A stretch of 64,000 nt of DNA from Tsuneonella flava (GTDB lineage Bacteria > Pseudomonadota > Alphaproteobacteria > Sphingomonadales > Sphingomonadaceae), in NCBI RefSeq assembly GCF_002870965.1, contig NZ_PHSO01000004.1, positions 372,001-436,000 on the forward strand, given 5' to 3'. Under the pieces are notes generated by a model. It did not search any database. It saw nothing but the letters and a program-made list of their open reading frames with translations, and was not told the origin of the DNA. Numbering within the stretch: position 1 is the stretch's first letter; the number at the start of each line of letters is the position of its first letter. The position numbers and the translations under genes are program-made. Positions 26,700-39,857 of this stretch are shown here, piece after piece.

Positions 26700-28865
26700 A
26701 TGAACCGCGCCCGACTCCTGATGATGAATGCCGCGCTCGGCCCGCTCGACTATCGCGTGCCCGATGGCATGGATGTCGTGCCGGGATCGGTCGTGCTTGC
26801 TCCGCTTGGCCCGCGTCAGGTGATCGGAATCGTGTGGGAGGAAGGTCGGCTTCCGGCGGAACGGGTTGCGGACAGCCGCCTGCGTCCTTTGCTCGAAGTA
26901 TTGCCAGTACCGCCACTGCGCGCCGAATTGCGGCGGCTGATCGAATGGACTGCGGACTATTACTGCGCTTCGCTGGCATCGGTCGCGCGGATGGTCCTGT
27001 CGAGCGGCGGCGCGCTGAAAGGCCCGGCGACGATGACCGAATACCGCTTGTCGGGCGGAATGCCCGAACGGATGACGCCCCAGCGCGAACGGGCAATGGC
27101 CGCACTGGAAGGCGAACAGGCGACGATCCGCGAACTGGCCGGCTTGTCCGACGTCAGCGAAGGGGTTCTGCGCGGGCTGGTCAATCAGGGTGTGCTGGAG
27201 CCGGTAGTGGTCGATTGCGACCGCCCCTACCTCCTCGCGCGGGCAGACTATGCCGAGCCGGTGCTGAACGGCGCCCAGCAGGACGTGGCGGACCGCTTTG
27301 TCGCGGCAGTGGAGGAGCGTCGCTTTGCCCCCTTCCTGCTCGATGGCGTGACCGGGTCGGGCAAGACCGAAACTTACTTCGAAGCGATTGCAGCCGCGAT
27401 CCGTGCGGGGCAGCAAACGCTGGTGCTGCTGCCCGAAATCGCGCTGACCGAGGCCTTCCTGCGCCGGTTCGAAGACCGTTTCGGCGCCGCGCCGGTGTTG
27501 TGGCACAGCTCGTTGAAATCGACCGAGCGGCGGCGCGGATGGCGGGCAATTGCCAGCGGCTCAGCGCAAGTGGTGGTCGGGGCGCGGTCGGCCCTGTTCC
27601 TGCCTTACGCCAACCTCGGCCTGATCGTCGTCGACGAAGCGCACGAGACCAGCTTCAAGCAGGACGAAGGGGTGCGCTACAACGCGCGCGACGTCGCGGT
27701 AATGCGCGCCCGGTTCGAACGGATTCCCGTAGTTCTAGCCAGCGCGACCCCCGCTCTCGAAAGCCTGCAAATGGCGGCGGCGGGGACATATGAGAAACTC
27801 GATCTGGAAAGCCGTTATGGCGGGGCAATGCTGCCTGCCATCACGACGATCAACCTGACCGAAGAACCGCCCGAACGCGGCCGCTGGCTCGCCCCTCCGC
27901 TGGTGGAGGCGATGCAAGCGCGGATGGAACGCGGGGAACAGACACTGCTGTTCCTCAACCGCCGGGGCTTTGCCCCACTGACCCTGTGTCGCAATTGCGG
28001 GCATCGGTTTCAGTGTCCCAACTGCTCCGCCTGGCTGGTGGAGCACCGGTTGTCGCACCGGCTTGCGTGCCACCATTGCGGGCATGAGACGAGCACACCC
28101 GACGCCTGCCCCGAATGCGGGGAGCACGACTGCCTTGTCGCCTGCGGGCCGGGGGTGGAGCGGATCGCTGACGAAGTCGCCGCGATTTTGCCCGAAGCAC
28201 GGGTGGCAGTGGCAACCAGCGACACGCTCAACACCCCGGAGAAAGCCGCCGCATTCGTTGCCGCGGCAGAAGAGGGCGCTATCGATGTGATCGTCGGCAC
28301 ACAGCTTGTCACCAAAGGGTTTCACTTCCCCGAATTGACTCTGGTGGGCGTGGTCGATGCCGATCTGGGGCTGGAAGGCGGCGATCTGCGCGCGGCGGAG
28401 CGGACATATCAGCAGGTCGCTCAGGTCGCAGGCCGTGCGGGGCGCGGGGCAAAGCCGGGCGAAGTGCTGATTCAAACCCGCCATCCCGATGCACCGGTAA
28501 TCGCTGCCCTCGCCGCCGGAGATCGCGATGCGTTCTACGATGCGGAAACCGAAGCACGCCGCCATGCAGGCGCGCCACCGTTCGGCCGCTGGGCCGCAAT
28601 CATCGTATCGAGCGAAGACGAAGCCGAAGCGCGCGAGGCCGCCAACCGCATCGGTGCCACTCGCCCCAACCTGCCCGATGTCGCGATCCTCGGCCCCGCG
28701 CCCGCGCCGCTATCGCTGCTGCGAGGGCGATACCGTTATCGTCTGCTCATCAACGCCCGCCGCACCGCTCAGGTGCAGGACGTGATCCGCGACTGGCTGG
28801 GCGCGCTGACCTTCCCCTCAGGCGTGCGGGTCGGCGTGGATATCGATCCGTACAGCTTCGTGTGA
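26700..28865 (+). CDS. priA: primosomal replication protein N' (helicase)
   Basis: Restarts collapsed replication forks by 3'-5' helicase action and DnaB loading. 721 aa from MNRARLLMMNA. Walker A in DGVTGSGKTETYF (about residue 219), DEAH box in LIVVDEAHETSFKQ (about 310), and an eight-cysteine zinc region CRNCGHRFQCPNC...CHHCGHETSTPDACPECG near 430-480. An earlier in-frame ATG at 26538 lies inside the divergent DUF4197 gene and is discarded. Confidence 0.96.
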   Translation: MNRARLLMMNAALGPLDYRVPDGMDVVPGSVVLAPLGPRQVIGIVWEEGRLPAERVADSRLRPLLEVLPVPPLRAELRRLIEWTADYYCASLASVARMVLSSGGALKGPATMTEYRLSGGMPERMTPQRERAMAALEGEQATIRELAGLSDVSEGVLRGLVNQGVLEPVVVDCDRPYLLARADYAEPVLNGAQQDVADRFVAAVEERRFAPFLLDGVTGSGKTETYFEAIAAAIRAGQQTLVLLPEIALTEAFLRRFEDRFGAAPVLWHSSLKSTERRRGWRAIASGSAQVVVGARSALFLPYANLGLIVVDEAHETSFKQDEGVRYNARDVAVMRARFERIPVVLASATPALESLQMAAAGTYEKLDLESRYGGAMLPAITTINLTEEPPERGRWLAPPLVEAMQARMERGEQTLLFLNRRGFAPLTLCRNCGHRFQCPNCSAWLVEHRLSHRLACHHCGHETSTPDACPECGEHDCLVACGPGVERIADEVAAILPEARVAVATSDTLNTPEKAAAFVAAAEEGAIDVIVGTQLVTKGFHFPELTLVGVVDADLGLEGGDLRAAERTYQQVAQVAGRAGRGAKPGEVLIQTRHPDAPVIAALAAGDRDAFYDAETEARRHAGAPPFGRWAAIIVSSEDEAEAREAANRIGATRPNLPDVAILGPAPAPLSLLRGRYRYRLLINARRTAQVQDVIRDWLGALTFPSGVRVGVDIDPYSFV

Positions 28866-28879
28866 GGCAGGCGGAAGCG

Positions 28880-28896
28880 GGGGAGTGCAAATCCCC
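28880..28896. terminator. short hairpin between convergent priA and hxlR-type genes
   Basis: GGGGA and TCCCC pair around a 7-nt loop in the 44-bp gap. The stem is short and no long T-run follows, so terminator function is uncertain. Confidence 0.3.
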
Positions 28897-28909
28897 TCAT
28901 CTCGTCACC

Positions 28910-29356
28910 TCATTCATCACACCCCGCATCGAACGTGGTGCGCGCATCTTCCACCGCAGCGCGATTGGCCATCGCCCAATCCCCCAGCGCCTGCACAGGT
29001 TCGCGCAGCGACTGGCCCAGCGGGGTCAGCGCATAGTCGACCCGCGGCGGAACGCTGGGCGTTACCGTGCGACTGACCAGCCCGTCACGCTCCAGCCCGC
29101 GTAGCGTGCGGGTCAGCATTCGCTGAGAAATGCTGTCGATAGCTCGCCGTAATTCATTGAAGCGCATAGGCCCGCGATCAAGATTCATCACCACTCGCAT
29201 CGACCATTTGTCTCCCACCCGGCTCAGCACATCGTTGACCGCACGGCAGGCGCTGTGATCGCCATGATCCGCTGCCTTGTCGGCAGGTGCAGTAACACTG
29301 GGGGAACTAACGGACGGAAAGGTGCCTTCTTGCATAACTGCGGTCATGGTTTCCAT
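28910..29356 (-). CDS. HxlR-family winged-helix transcriptional regulator
   Basis: 148 aa from METMTAVMQ. The HxlR core is clear: CRAVNDVLSRVGDKWSMRVVMNLDRGPMRFNELRRAIDSISQRMLTRTLRGLERDGLVSR, with a cysteine at the domain entry where redox-sensing relatives (YodB, QorR) carry theirs. Divergently transcribed from an azoreductase across only 40 bp, so it most likely controls that gene and itself in response to quinones or electrophiles; that effector is inferred from relatives. Confidence 0.9.
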   Translation of the reverse strand: METMTAVMQEGTFPSVSSPSVTAPADKAADHGDHSACRAVNDVLSRVGDKWSMRVVMNLDRGPMRFNELRRAIDSISQRMLTRTLRGLERDGLVSRTVTPSVPPRVDYALTPLGQSLREPVQALGDWAMANRAAVEDARTTFDAGCDE

Positions 29357-29365
29357 ATGGCCTCC

Positions 29366-29384
29366 TGGTAACCGATAGTAACTG
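29366..29384. promoter_or_regulatory. probable HxlR operator between regulator and azoreductase
   Basis: GTAAC occurs at 29368-29372 and again at 29378-29382, ten bases apart (one helical turn), in the middle of the 40-bp divergent gap. It would cover the promoters of both genes. Assignment to the neighbouring regulator is positional. Confidence 0.45.
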
Positions 29385-29396
29385 GAAAGATCCTTC

Positions 29397-29993
29397 ATGC
29401 AAATACTTCGAATCGACAGCGCATCGACCGGCGAAAATTCGATCAGCCGCCAGCTCACTCAAGCGCTGACCGATCATTTCACCGCAAAGTATCCCGATGC
29501 CAAGCTGATCGCACGCAATCTGGTCGCGAACCCGCTGCCGCATATCGACGATGCGCGGACCGGCGCCATTCGCCAGCCCACCGACGCGCATACCGACGAG
29601 ATGAAGCAGGTGTTCGACGAAGAACGCGCGGTGCTCACCGAATTCCTCGAATCCGATATCGTGATAGTCGGCGCACCGATGTACAACTTCACGATCCCCA
29701 GCCAGTTGAAAGCATGGCTCGACCGTCTCGCTGTGCCCCGCCTCACCTTCCGCTATGGCGAAAATGGCGTCGAAGGGCTGGCCGGTGGCCGCAAAGTCGT
29801 GATCGCCTCCAGCCGCGGTGGCGCATACGAACAAGGTGGCGCGGCCGAACATCAGGAAACCCTGCTGCGCGATTTCTTCGGCTTTATCGGCGTCACCGAC
29901 CTCCATTTCGTCACAGTCAACAACGCCGGTTTTGGCCCCGAAGCGGTGCAACAAGGCCTCGCCTCCGCGAAAGAGCAGATTGCTGAATTGTAA
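29397..29993 (+). CDS. azoR: FMN-dependent NADH:quinone oxidoreductase / azoreductase
   Basis: 198 aa flavodoxin-fold enzyme. ILRIDSASTGENSISRQLT binds the FMN phosphate; VIVGAPMYNFTIPSQLKAWLDRLAVPRLTFRY and VVIASSRGGAYEQGG are AzoR hallmarks. Two-electron reduction of quinones and azo compounds protects against electrophile stress. GGAAAGA supplies the SD. Paired with the divergent HxlR regulator. Confidence 0.94.
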   Translation: MQILRIDSASTGENSISRQLTQALTDHFTAKYPDAKLIARNLVANPLPHIDDARTGAIRQPTDAHTDEMKQVFDEERAVLTEFLESDIVIVGAPMYNFTIPSQLKAWLDRLAVPRLTFRYGENGVEGLAGGRKVVIASSRGGAYEQGGAAEHQETLLRDFFGFIGVTDLHFVTVNNAGFGPEAVQQGLASAKEQIAEL

Positions 29994-30057
29994 GCGTTTG
30001 CGCTGGACTTCTCCTCGATTGCCCCCAACTCTGCCTTGCAATCGAGGAGATTAAACC

Positions 30058-30687
30058 ATGCTGACCGTCCACCACCTGCGGATATCGCAGTCAGAGCGTA
30101 TCGTCTGGCTGTGTGAAGAACTGGGGCTCGATTACGACCTCAAAATCTATATCCGCAGGTCGGACAACAATCTTGCCCCGCCGGAATACAAGGCGCTGCA
30201 CCCGATGGGGATTGCCCCGGTCATTACCGATGGCGATATCGTTCTGGGTGAAAGCGGGGCGATCTGCGAATATATCGACCGCAAATATGGCGACGAAAAA
30301 TTATCGGTCGGCCCGGACAGCCCTGATTTTGCGGGGCACCTTTTCTGGTTCCACTTCGCCAATGCCACTTTCATGGCCAACGGGATGATGGGGCTGGTCG
30401 CCGCACAGATGGGCGGGCCAACACCCGAATTCGTAAGCGAACGGGTATCGAAAGCCTGGGCGTTGGCGGAAGCACGTGTGGGAGAAGCGGAATTCTTTGG
30501 CGGGTCGCAGCTGACCACCGCTGACATTATGATGGGCTTCAACCTCACCACTTCGCGGATGTTCGGGAACACCTCTCTCGAAGAGTATCCCAATATTGCC
30601 GGGTATCTCCAGCGCATCGGGCAACGGCCCGCGTACCAGCGCGCAATGGAGAAGTGCGAACCGGGAATGAAACCCAAGCTCGATTGA
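30058..30687 (+). CDS. glutathione S-transferase family protein
   Basis: 209 aa. The N-terminal thioredoxin fold shows the cis-proline in MGIAPVITDGD and the glutathione gamma-Glu contact in LGESGAICEYIDRKYG; helical C-terminal domain with LTTADIMMGFNL. Serine in HLRISQSERIVWL may be the activating residue. GAGGAG precedes the ATG closely. Follows azoR by 64 nt on the same strand, so both may belong to one detoxification unit. Confidence 0.9.
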   Translation: MLTVHHLRISQSERIVWLCEELGLDYDLKIYIRRSDNNLAPPEYKALHPMGIAPVITDGDIVLGESGAICEYIDRKYGDEKLSVGPDSPDFAGHLFWFHFANATFMANGMMGLVAAQMGGPTPEFVSERVSKAWALAEARVGEAEFFGGSQLTTADIMMGFNLTTSRMFGNTSLEEYPNIAGYLQRIGQRPAYQRAMEKCEPGMKPKLD

Positions 30688-30699
30688 GCGATTCTATCG

Positions 30700-30737
30700 G
30701 GCCGGCGGTGGTTACCGGCGATACACCGCCGACGGCC
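30700..30737. terminator. hairpin between convergent GST and CPBP genes
   Basis: GGCCGGCGGTG and CACCGCC-GAC-GGCC pair as a 7-bp plus 4-bp stem separated by a 3-nt bulge, around a 13-nt loop. It fills the 85-bp convergent gap and could stop transcription from either side. Confidence 0.5.
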
Positions 30738-30772
30738 TGCTCGATTGCTCCGCGTTGACCCCGGGGGGGCGC

Positions 30773-31693
30773 TTACGCCCGAACGATCTCTCTCGCCATC
30801 CGGCGACGCACCCACCATGGCCGGACGACATGCCCGGCGCGAACCGCCTTTACCGTCAGCCACACTCCTACCGCACCAGCCAGCACCAGCGCGACGACCG
30901 ACGCCTCGGCCCCGAATGCACCGCCAGAGATCAGCGCTGCCCCTGCCGGATGGGCTTCGACCATTCCGTCGACGGCATGACCGGAAACGGGAACGTCCCA
31001 CACCAGCCCTTGGGTCACATTCCATCCGAAGTGCAACCCGATAGGCAGCCATAGCGAGCGGGACAGCATATAGGCCCCGCCCAGCATCACCCCGGCCTCC
31101 ACCGCGATCGCCAGCGAACTGAACCAGGTCGCATTGTCGTTTGCGATATGGGCGAACCCGAACAGGGCAGATGTGGCAGCCAGCGCGAACCAGCTTCCGC
31201 CCAGATCCTCCAGATAGCGGAACAGGATGCCGCGAAACGCGATCTCCTCGATCACTGCCGCCTGAATGCCAGCCACGAAGACAATCTCCAGCCACGATTG
31301 CGCGGTACCCATGCCCGAAACCGTGTAGCCGCCCATCAATGCGATCAGCCCGACAATCGCGGTCATCAGCACCGCCGCGCCGACGATCCCGATCATCAAC
31401 CAGCATACCGACGCGATCCCGGCAAGGGGCAGATAATCCCGCCGTTCGGTGCCGACATGCGGGACGACCAGCTTGTAAATCGCGATGGCCAGCGCCGAAC
31501 CCAGCGCCGCATTAAACACCATCTTCCCGCCTTCCGACAGCGGCAGATCGAGCAACGTGACCAGATAAGCGAGCCCACCGAAAACAATGGCGAACACAAG
31601 TACACTCAGCAGCAATGCAACGATCGGGAAATCGATCACCTGCCGCCACACGGGGAATCGGCGCGGGATGAATCTGGGGTTGAAAGCAGTCAT
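30773..31693 (-). CDS. CPBP-family intramembrane metalloprotease
   Basis: 306 aa from MTAFNPRFIPRRF, with about seven to eight hydrophobic segments. The CPBP (Abi/Rce1-like) motifs are all present: EEIAFRGILFRYLED, then FALAATSALFGFAHI, and HFGWNVTQG, which together supply the glutamates and histidines of the active site. Substrate unknown; in bacteria these act in prenyl-protein-like or bacteriocin self-protection contexts, none visible here. Confidence 0.9.
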   Translation of the reverse strand: MTAFNPRFIPRRFPVWRQVIDFPIVALLLSVLVFAIVFGGLAYLVTLLDLPLSEGGKMVFNAALGSALAIAIYKLVVPHVGTERRDYLPLAGIASVCWLMIGIVGAAVLMTAIVGLIALMGGYTVSGMGTAQSWLEIVFVAGIQAAVIEEIAFRGILFRYLEDLGGSWFALAATSALFGFAHIANDNATWFSSLAIAVEAGVMLGGAYMLSRSLWLPIGLHFGWNVTQGLVWDVPVSGHAVDGMVEAHPAGAALISGGAFGAEASVVALVLAGAVGVWLTVKAVRAGHVVRPWWVRRRMAREIVRA

Positions 31694-31954
31694 GCGACCG
31701 TATCGCCACCGCCGATTGGCAAGGCAAGCACGGATCGCCAGGGCACTGATACACCCACTCTTTCCTACATCGGGCCGAACTGGCACATTCGCGCCGCCCT
31801 TCCCTGCCGCTCTTTTACATCGTCGACCGATAGCCAGTTCGCGCTGCCGCGCCGATTGCCTTCAGCTCGCTCCCCGGGGACACCCGAATGCGATCAGGCC
31901 ACGGTTGGGCAGAGTATTCTGTGTGGAACGAAAGAACGCTCAGCCGGAAGAAGG

Positions 31955-31984
31955 CTTTTTTGCATCAGGACAGTGTAACATGTG
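31955..31984 (+). repeat. 30-bp element, copy 2 (first copy at 10999)
   Basis: Matches 10999-11028 at 27 of 30 bases. Here GTGTAACA is doubled (GTGTAACATGTGTAACAC). It sits in the 337-bp gap 31694-32030 between the CPBP protease start and the ada stop; nothing else in that gap looks like a gene. Confidence 0.6.
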
Positions 31985-32018
31985 TAACACCTGTTCAACC
32001 CCGACCTGCGATAGCTGA
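31980..32018 (+). CDS. putative 12-codon cysteine-rich mini-ORF
   Basis: Reads MCNTCSTPTCDS then TGA, with AGGA 9 nt upstream of the ATG. Same length as the ORF at 11024; Met1, Thr4, Ser6 and Cys10 are shared. No plus-strand gene follows: the next gene is ada, antisense, whose stop is 12 nt away. Translation is speculative. Confidence 0.3.
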   Translation: MCNTCSTPTCDS

Positions 32019-32030
32019 ACGAAGCGCCGG

Positions 32031-33098
32031 TCAGTCGCCAGCCTCTTCGCGCCTGAGCAGCTCGCGCTTGATGTCGAGGCCATAGGCATAACCGCCCAGA
32101 TCGCCCCCGGTGCGGATCACGCGGTGGCAGGGAATCAGCACGGCCACGTTGTTGCGGGCATTGGCACTGCCTGCCGCCCGCACGGCTTTGGGATTGCCCG
32201 CCGCCGCCGCGATCTGTGCATATGTGCGCGTCTCCCCGGCCGGTATCTCGCGCAGTGCCTTCCAGCAGGCCTCCTGAAAAGCGGTGCCCTTCACATCGAG
32301 CGGGATATGCGCGAAACCGTTGGCAGGCGCTTCCACCGAAGCCACCACTTGCGCCAGCAGGGCCGCAAACGCCTCCCCACCCTCCACCAGATCGGCTTTG
32401 GGGAAGCGGGCGCGCAGTGCCTCCTCCCCTTCGTCGAACGACAGGCGGCACACGCCCTTGTCGGTGGCAGCGACCAGCATCCTGCCCAGCGTGGTATCGA
32501 CCACCGCCCAGTGGATCGTCGCCCCCTTGCCTCCATTGGCCCATGCGCTCGCGGTCATGCCCAGCCTGCCTTTCGTCTCATCGTAGAACCGTGACGGAGC
32601 GGAATAGCCCGCCGCATAGATCGCATCGGTCACTGTGCCTTCATCGCTCAGCGCTGCCCGCGCCCGCTCTTCGCGCAAGGCGCGGGCATAGGCGGCGGGG
32701 GACAGGCCGGTGTGACGGGTGAACACCCGCTGAAAATGGGTGGGGGAATATCCCGCCGCTTCTGCCAGTTCGGCCAGCGCAGGCGGTTCATCTGCCGCCT
32801 TGATCGCGGCAATGGCGGCCAGCACCGCGCGTTCGTCGCGCGCCACGTCTTTGGGGCTGCACCGCTTGCAGGGGCGCAGCCCTGCCGCCTCTGCTTCGGA
32901 TGGCGTCGCGAAGAACTGCACGTTCTCTCGCCGGGGATGGCGCGCCGCGCACGACGGGCGGCAGTAAATGCCGGTGCTCAGCACACCGGTCACGAACTGC
33001 CCGTCGAATGCCCGGTCGCGCCGCAGCACGGCGGCCCATGCCTCGTCGTCGGTGAGGGTGCGTTCGGTCATCGCCGGAGTGGTGGCATATCGCGTCAT
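32031..33098 (-). CDS. ada: Ada: bifunctional DNA methylphosphotriester/O6-methylguanine repair protein and activator
   Basis: About 355 aa from MTRYATT (ATG 33071 also possible). Domain order is complete: Ada zinc domain with GIYCRPSCAARHPRRENVQFF...CKRCSP (Cys receiving the phosphotriester methyl), an AraC helix-turn-helix (LAEAAGYSPTHFQRVFTRHTGLSPAAYARALR), then the methyltransferase domain ending in the active-site VLIPCHRVIRTGGDLGGYAYG. Transfers methyl groups suicidally and then activates alkylation-response genes. Divergent from the protease gene at 33183. Confidence 0.95.
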   Translation of the reverse strand: MTRYATTPAMTERTLTDDEAWAAVLRRDRAFDGQFVTGVLSTGIYCRPSCAARHPRRENVQFFATPSEAEAAGLRPCKRCSPKDVARDERAVLAAIAAIKAADEPPALAELAEAAGYSPTHFQRVFTRHTGLSPAAYARALREERARAALSDEGTVTDAIYAAGYSAPSRFYDETKGRLGMTASAWANGGKGATIHWAVVDTTLGRMLVAATDKGVCRLSFDEGEEALRARFPKADLVEGGEAFAALLAQVVASVEAPANGFAHIPLDVKGTAFQEACWKALREIPAGETRTYAQIAAAAGNPKAVRAAGSANARNNVAVLIPCHRVIRTGGDLGGYAYGLDIKRELLRREEAGD

Positions 33099-33182
33099 TG
33101 CTGGCCAGATAGCGCATCCCACAGCGGCGCACATCCCGGCGCTTGCGGTCAAAGCCCCGCCCGGCGTAGAGAACGCAGCTGA

Positions 33183-34751
33183 ATGGGACGTTTACTAGCC
33201 TTGCTCGCCGCGCTGTGCGCCTTTGCCATCGTGCCTGCCCCTACGCACGCCGAACCGGCCGACATCGCCGCCGCTGCCCGCGGGGTGGTTCGAGTGGTCA
33301 TCATGGCCACCGATGGGGATCAGGTCTATCCGATCAGCCACGGCACAGGCTTTGCAGTGACACCGACCCGGATCGTCACCAACGCGCATGTGGTGCGGCA
33401 GGCGCAGATGGACGATACACTGCGTATCGCCGTGGTTCCGCCCGATGGAGACGGGGCCTCCTACGCCCGCATCGTGACCGTTGCCGCGTCCAAGGATCTG
33501 GCGCTGGTCGAAATCACCGATGGCCTGCGCCTGCCCCCGCTGACCATCGCCGGCAACCCGGCAAGCGACGGAGACGAAGTGGCTGCCGTCGGCTTCCCGA
33601 TGAACGTGGACCGGGCGCAGGGGCTCGACATCGGGGACATCTTCAAGCCGCAGCAACCGGTGAAGAGCCGGGGCTTCATCTCAGGCAGCCGCCCTACCCG
33701 CGATTTCGACACCGTGCTGCACACCGCCCCGATCGCGCGCGGCAACTCTGGCGGGCCGCTCCTCGATTCGTGCGGACGTGTGCTGGGGGTCAACAGCTTC
33801 GGTGCCGAATCGGATGGCGCCGATGCGGAGTTCTACTTCGCTGTATCCGACCGCGAATTGCTGCCGTTCCTGCGCGATAACGGTATCTCGCCTGCGGTGA
33901 ATGCAATGCCATGTCGCTCTATGGCTCAGCTCGACGCGGCTGAACGGGAACGCATGGCGGCCGAACAGGCCACTGCCCGCGCACAACTGGCAGCCCGCGC
34001 CGAGGCGGATCGCACTGCCCGCGAACGCGCTCAACTGGAGGCACAGCTTTCGGTTATGAGCGAGCGGGAGAACGCTATGGCGCTGGCGATGGTCCTGATG
34101 TTGATAGCGTGTGGTGCCGGAATTGCCGCATATGCCGCGCGCAATCGCGACGATGGCGGCAAGCGGATGCGGATCTATGGCGCAGTGGCAGCCGCTGCAA
34201 CGGTAACCGCACTGACGATCTGGTTCACCCGCCCCGGCCTTGACGCGATCGACCGCAAAGTGACCGAAGCAATGAATGCGCGTGGTGACGCCGACGAATC
34301 AGGTGCCGAGGCTGAAAACGCAGCTGCCGCGAAAAACGGCGGCGGTCAGGAACTTGTCTGCACGATAGAGCCGGGGCGCAGCCGCATCGTCAGCCAGCCA
34401 CCGGAAGACATGGCCTTCGCGTGGAGCGAGAGTGGATGCGTCAACCATCGCACGCAATATGGCTTCGCAGACGGAAAATGGAGCCGCCTGTTCGTGCCGA
34501 ACGACGAAGATTCGGTCTCAGTCAATTCGTACGACCCGGATTCGCGCACCTTCCGCACCGACCGCTACCCCTTATCCCAGTCGGCAATGGCAGCGGCGCG
34601 CGCGGCGCGCGGTAAATACACCGCCCCCGCCTGTGGCGCGGCCAGTGCGGCCAGCAGGCTGGGCGAAATGCAGTCGGGCGTGGTCTCTTTGCTGACCAGT
34701 CAGCCAAACGAACGCCTTGTCTATTCGTGCAAACCGAAAGCGGGGGAATAG
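33183..34751 (+). CDS. trypsin-like serine protease with coiled coil and two TM segments
   Basis: 522 aa. Signal peptide (LLALLAALCAFAIVPAPTHAE), then a chymotrypsin-fold domain with His in RIVTNAHVV, Asp in ASKDLALVEI and Ser in ARGNSGGPLLDSCG (about residue 187). Next an alanine/arginine/glutamate-rich helix (about 250-295, coiled coil), TM1 near 297-318 (ALAMVLMLIACGAGIAAYAA), a short basic loop, TM2 near 330-350, and a 150-residue tail with four cysteines. The tail should return to the periplasm. HtrA-like in its catalytic domain but without PDZ domains. Substrate unknown. Confidence 0.85.
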   Translation: MGRLLALLAALCAFAIVPAPTHAEPADIAAAARGVVRVVIMATDGDQVYPISHGTGFAVTPTRIVTNAHVVRQAQMDDTLRIAVVPPDGDGASYARIVTVAASKDLALVEITDGLRLPPLTIAGNPASDGDEVAAVGFPMNVDRAQGLDIGDIFKPQQPVKSRGFISGSRPTRDFDTVLHTAPIARGNSGGPLLDSCGRVLGVNSFGAESDGADAEFYFAVSDRELLPFLRDNGISPAVNAMPCRSMAQLDAAERERMAAEQATARAQLAARAEADRTARERAQLEAQLSVMSERENAMALAMVLMLIACGAGIAAYAARNRDDGGKRMRIYGAVAAAATVTALTIWFTRPGLDAIDRKVTEAMNARGDADESGAEAENAAAAKNGGGQELVCTIEPGRSRIVSQPPEDMAFAWSESGCVNHRTQYGFADGKWSRLFVPNDEDSVSVNSYDPDSRTFRTDRYPLSQSAMAAARAARGKYTAPACGAASAASRLGEMQSGVVSLLTSQPNERLVYSCKPKAGE

Positions 34752-34972
34752 ACCCAGGCAATTCGTCTATCCGCCATCCTGAATGTACCGTCGGATAGCG
34801 TGCACAACTGCTTGCGCTATCCACACCCATAAAGATCAATGCGTCAGTCAGGTTGCATCCCGGCAAACCCGATGATAGGGGCGCGCCAGCTAAGCCGGGG
34901 CAGCATAACAGTCGCCCACCCAACGGTGCGGCTGTTAAACATTCCTTTCCGACCCTTAGAGGACGACGACGA

Positions 34973-37059
<2,087 letters not shown>

Positions 37060-37087
37060 GCCTGAAGAGACTAGCTAGGGAGCCATC

Positions 37088-39437
<2,350 letters not shown>

Positions 39438-39441
39438 TTAA

Positions 39442-39855
39442 GTGGATGAAGCTTTCCTCCAATTCGCGGGGATCGTCATTGGGGCGATGATCGCGGTTGG
39501 AGGATGGCTGTACAATGCGCGCAAAGAAAGGGAGTTCAGGAAGTTCGAACTTCGTGTAAAGTACCGCATTGAGACACTTGAATCTGCCCTCAATGCAGTT
39601 CTGACGTTAAACGAGAAACATCCTCAAGCATCTAGAATCGTTGAGAGCTTTACGGCTGCACGAAGCAAGATTGGCCTTTTCGGCACGGATGAAGAATTTC
39701 AGGAATTTGAGCGCCTAGTACGGATGATTGAGCAAAATGCTGGTGGCCAGTTGCAGGGAGAGAACATAAATGCTTTCCCTAAAATTCTCTTAGCGAACTT
39801 TCGTCGAGAAATTGGCCTGCCTCCTAGGTGCAGCGCATTAGAGCCTAAGGAATAA
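39442..39855 (+). CDS. single-TM protein of unknown function inside the atp operon
   Basis: 137 aa, GTG start 4 nt after atpD and stop 2 nt before atpC. One N-terminal TM ([17 protein letters not shown]) is followed by a basic segment ([18 protein letters not shown]) and a helical cytoplasmic domain with [25 protein letters not shown]. Two hand-counted 60-base lines (39661 and 39721) are 47% and 48% G+C, against 57% for line 38461 in atpD, and it uses TTA, ATA, AGA and CTA codons that its neighbours avoid. F1 operons normally run atpD-atpC directly, so this looks acquired. No family recognised; a role in ATP synthase is not implied. Confidence 0.75.
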   Translation: MDEAFLQFAGIVIGAMIAVGGWLYNARKEREFRKFELRVKYRIETLESALNAVLTLNEKHPQASRIVESFTAARSKIGLFGTDEEFQEFERLVRMIEQNAGGQLQGENINAFPKILLANFRREIGLPPRCSALEPKE

Positions 39856-39857
39856 TA

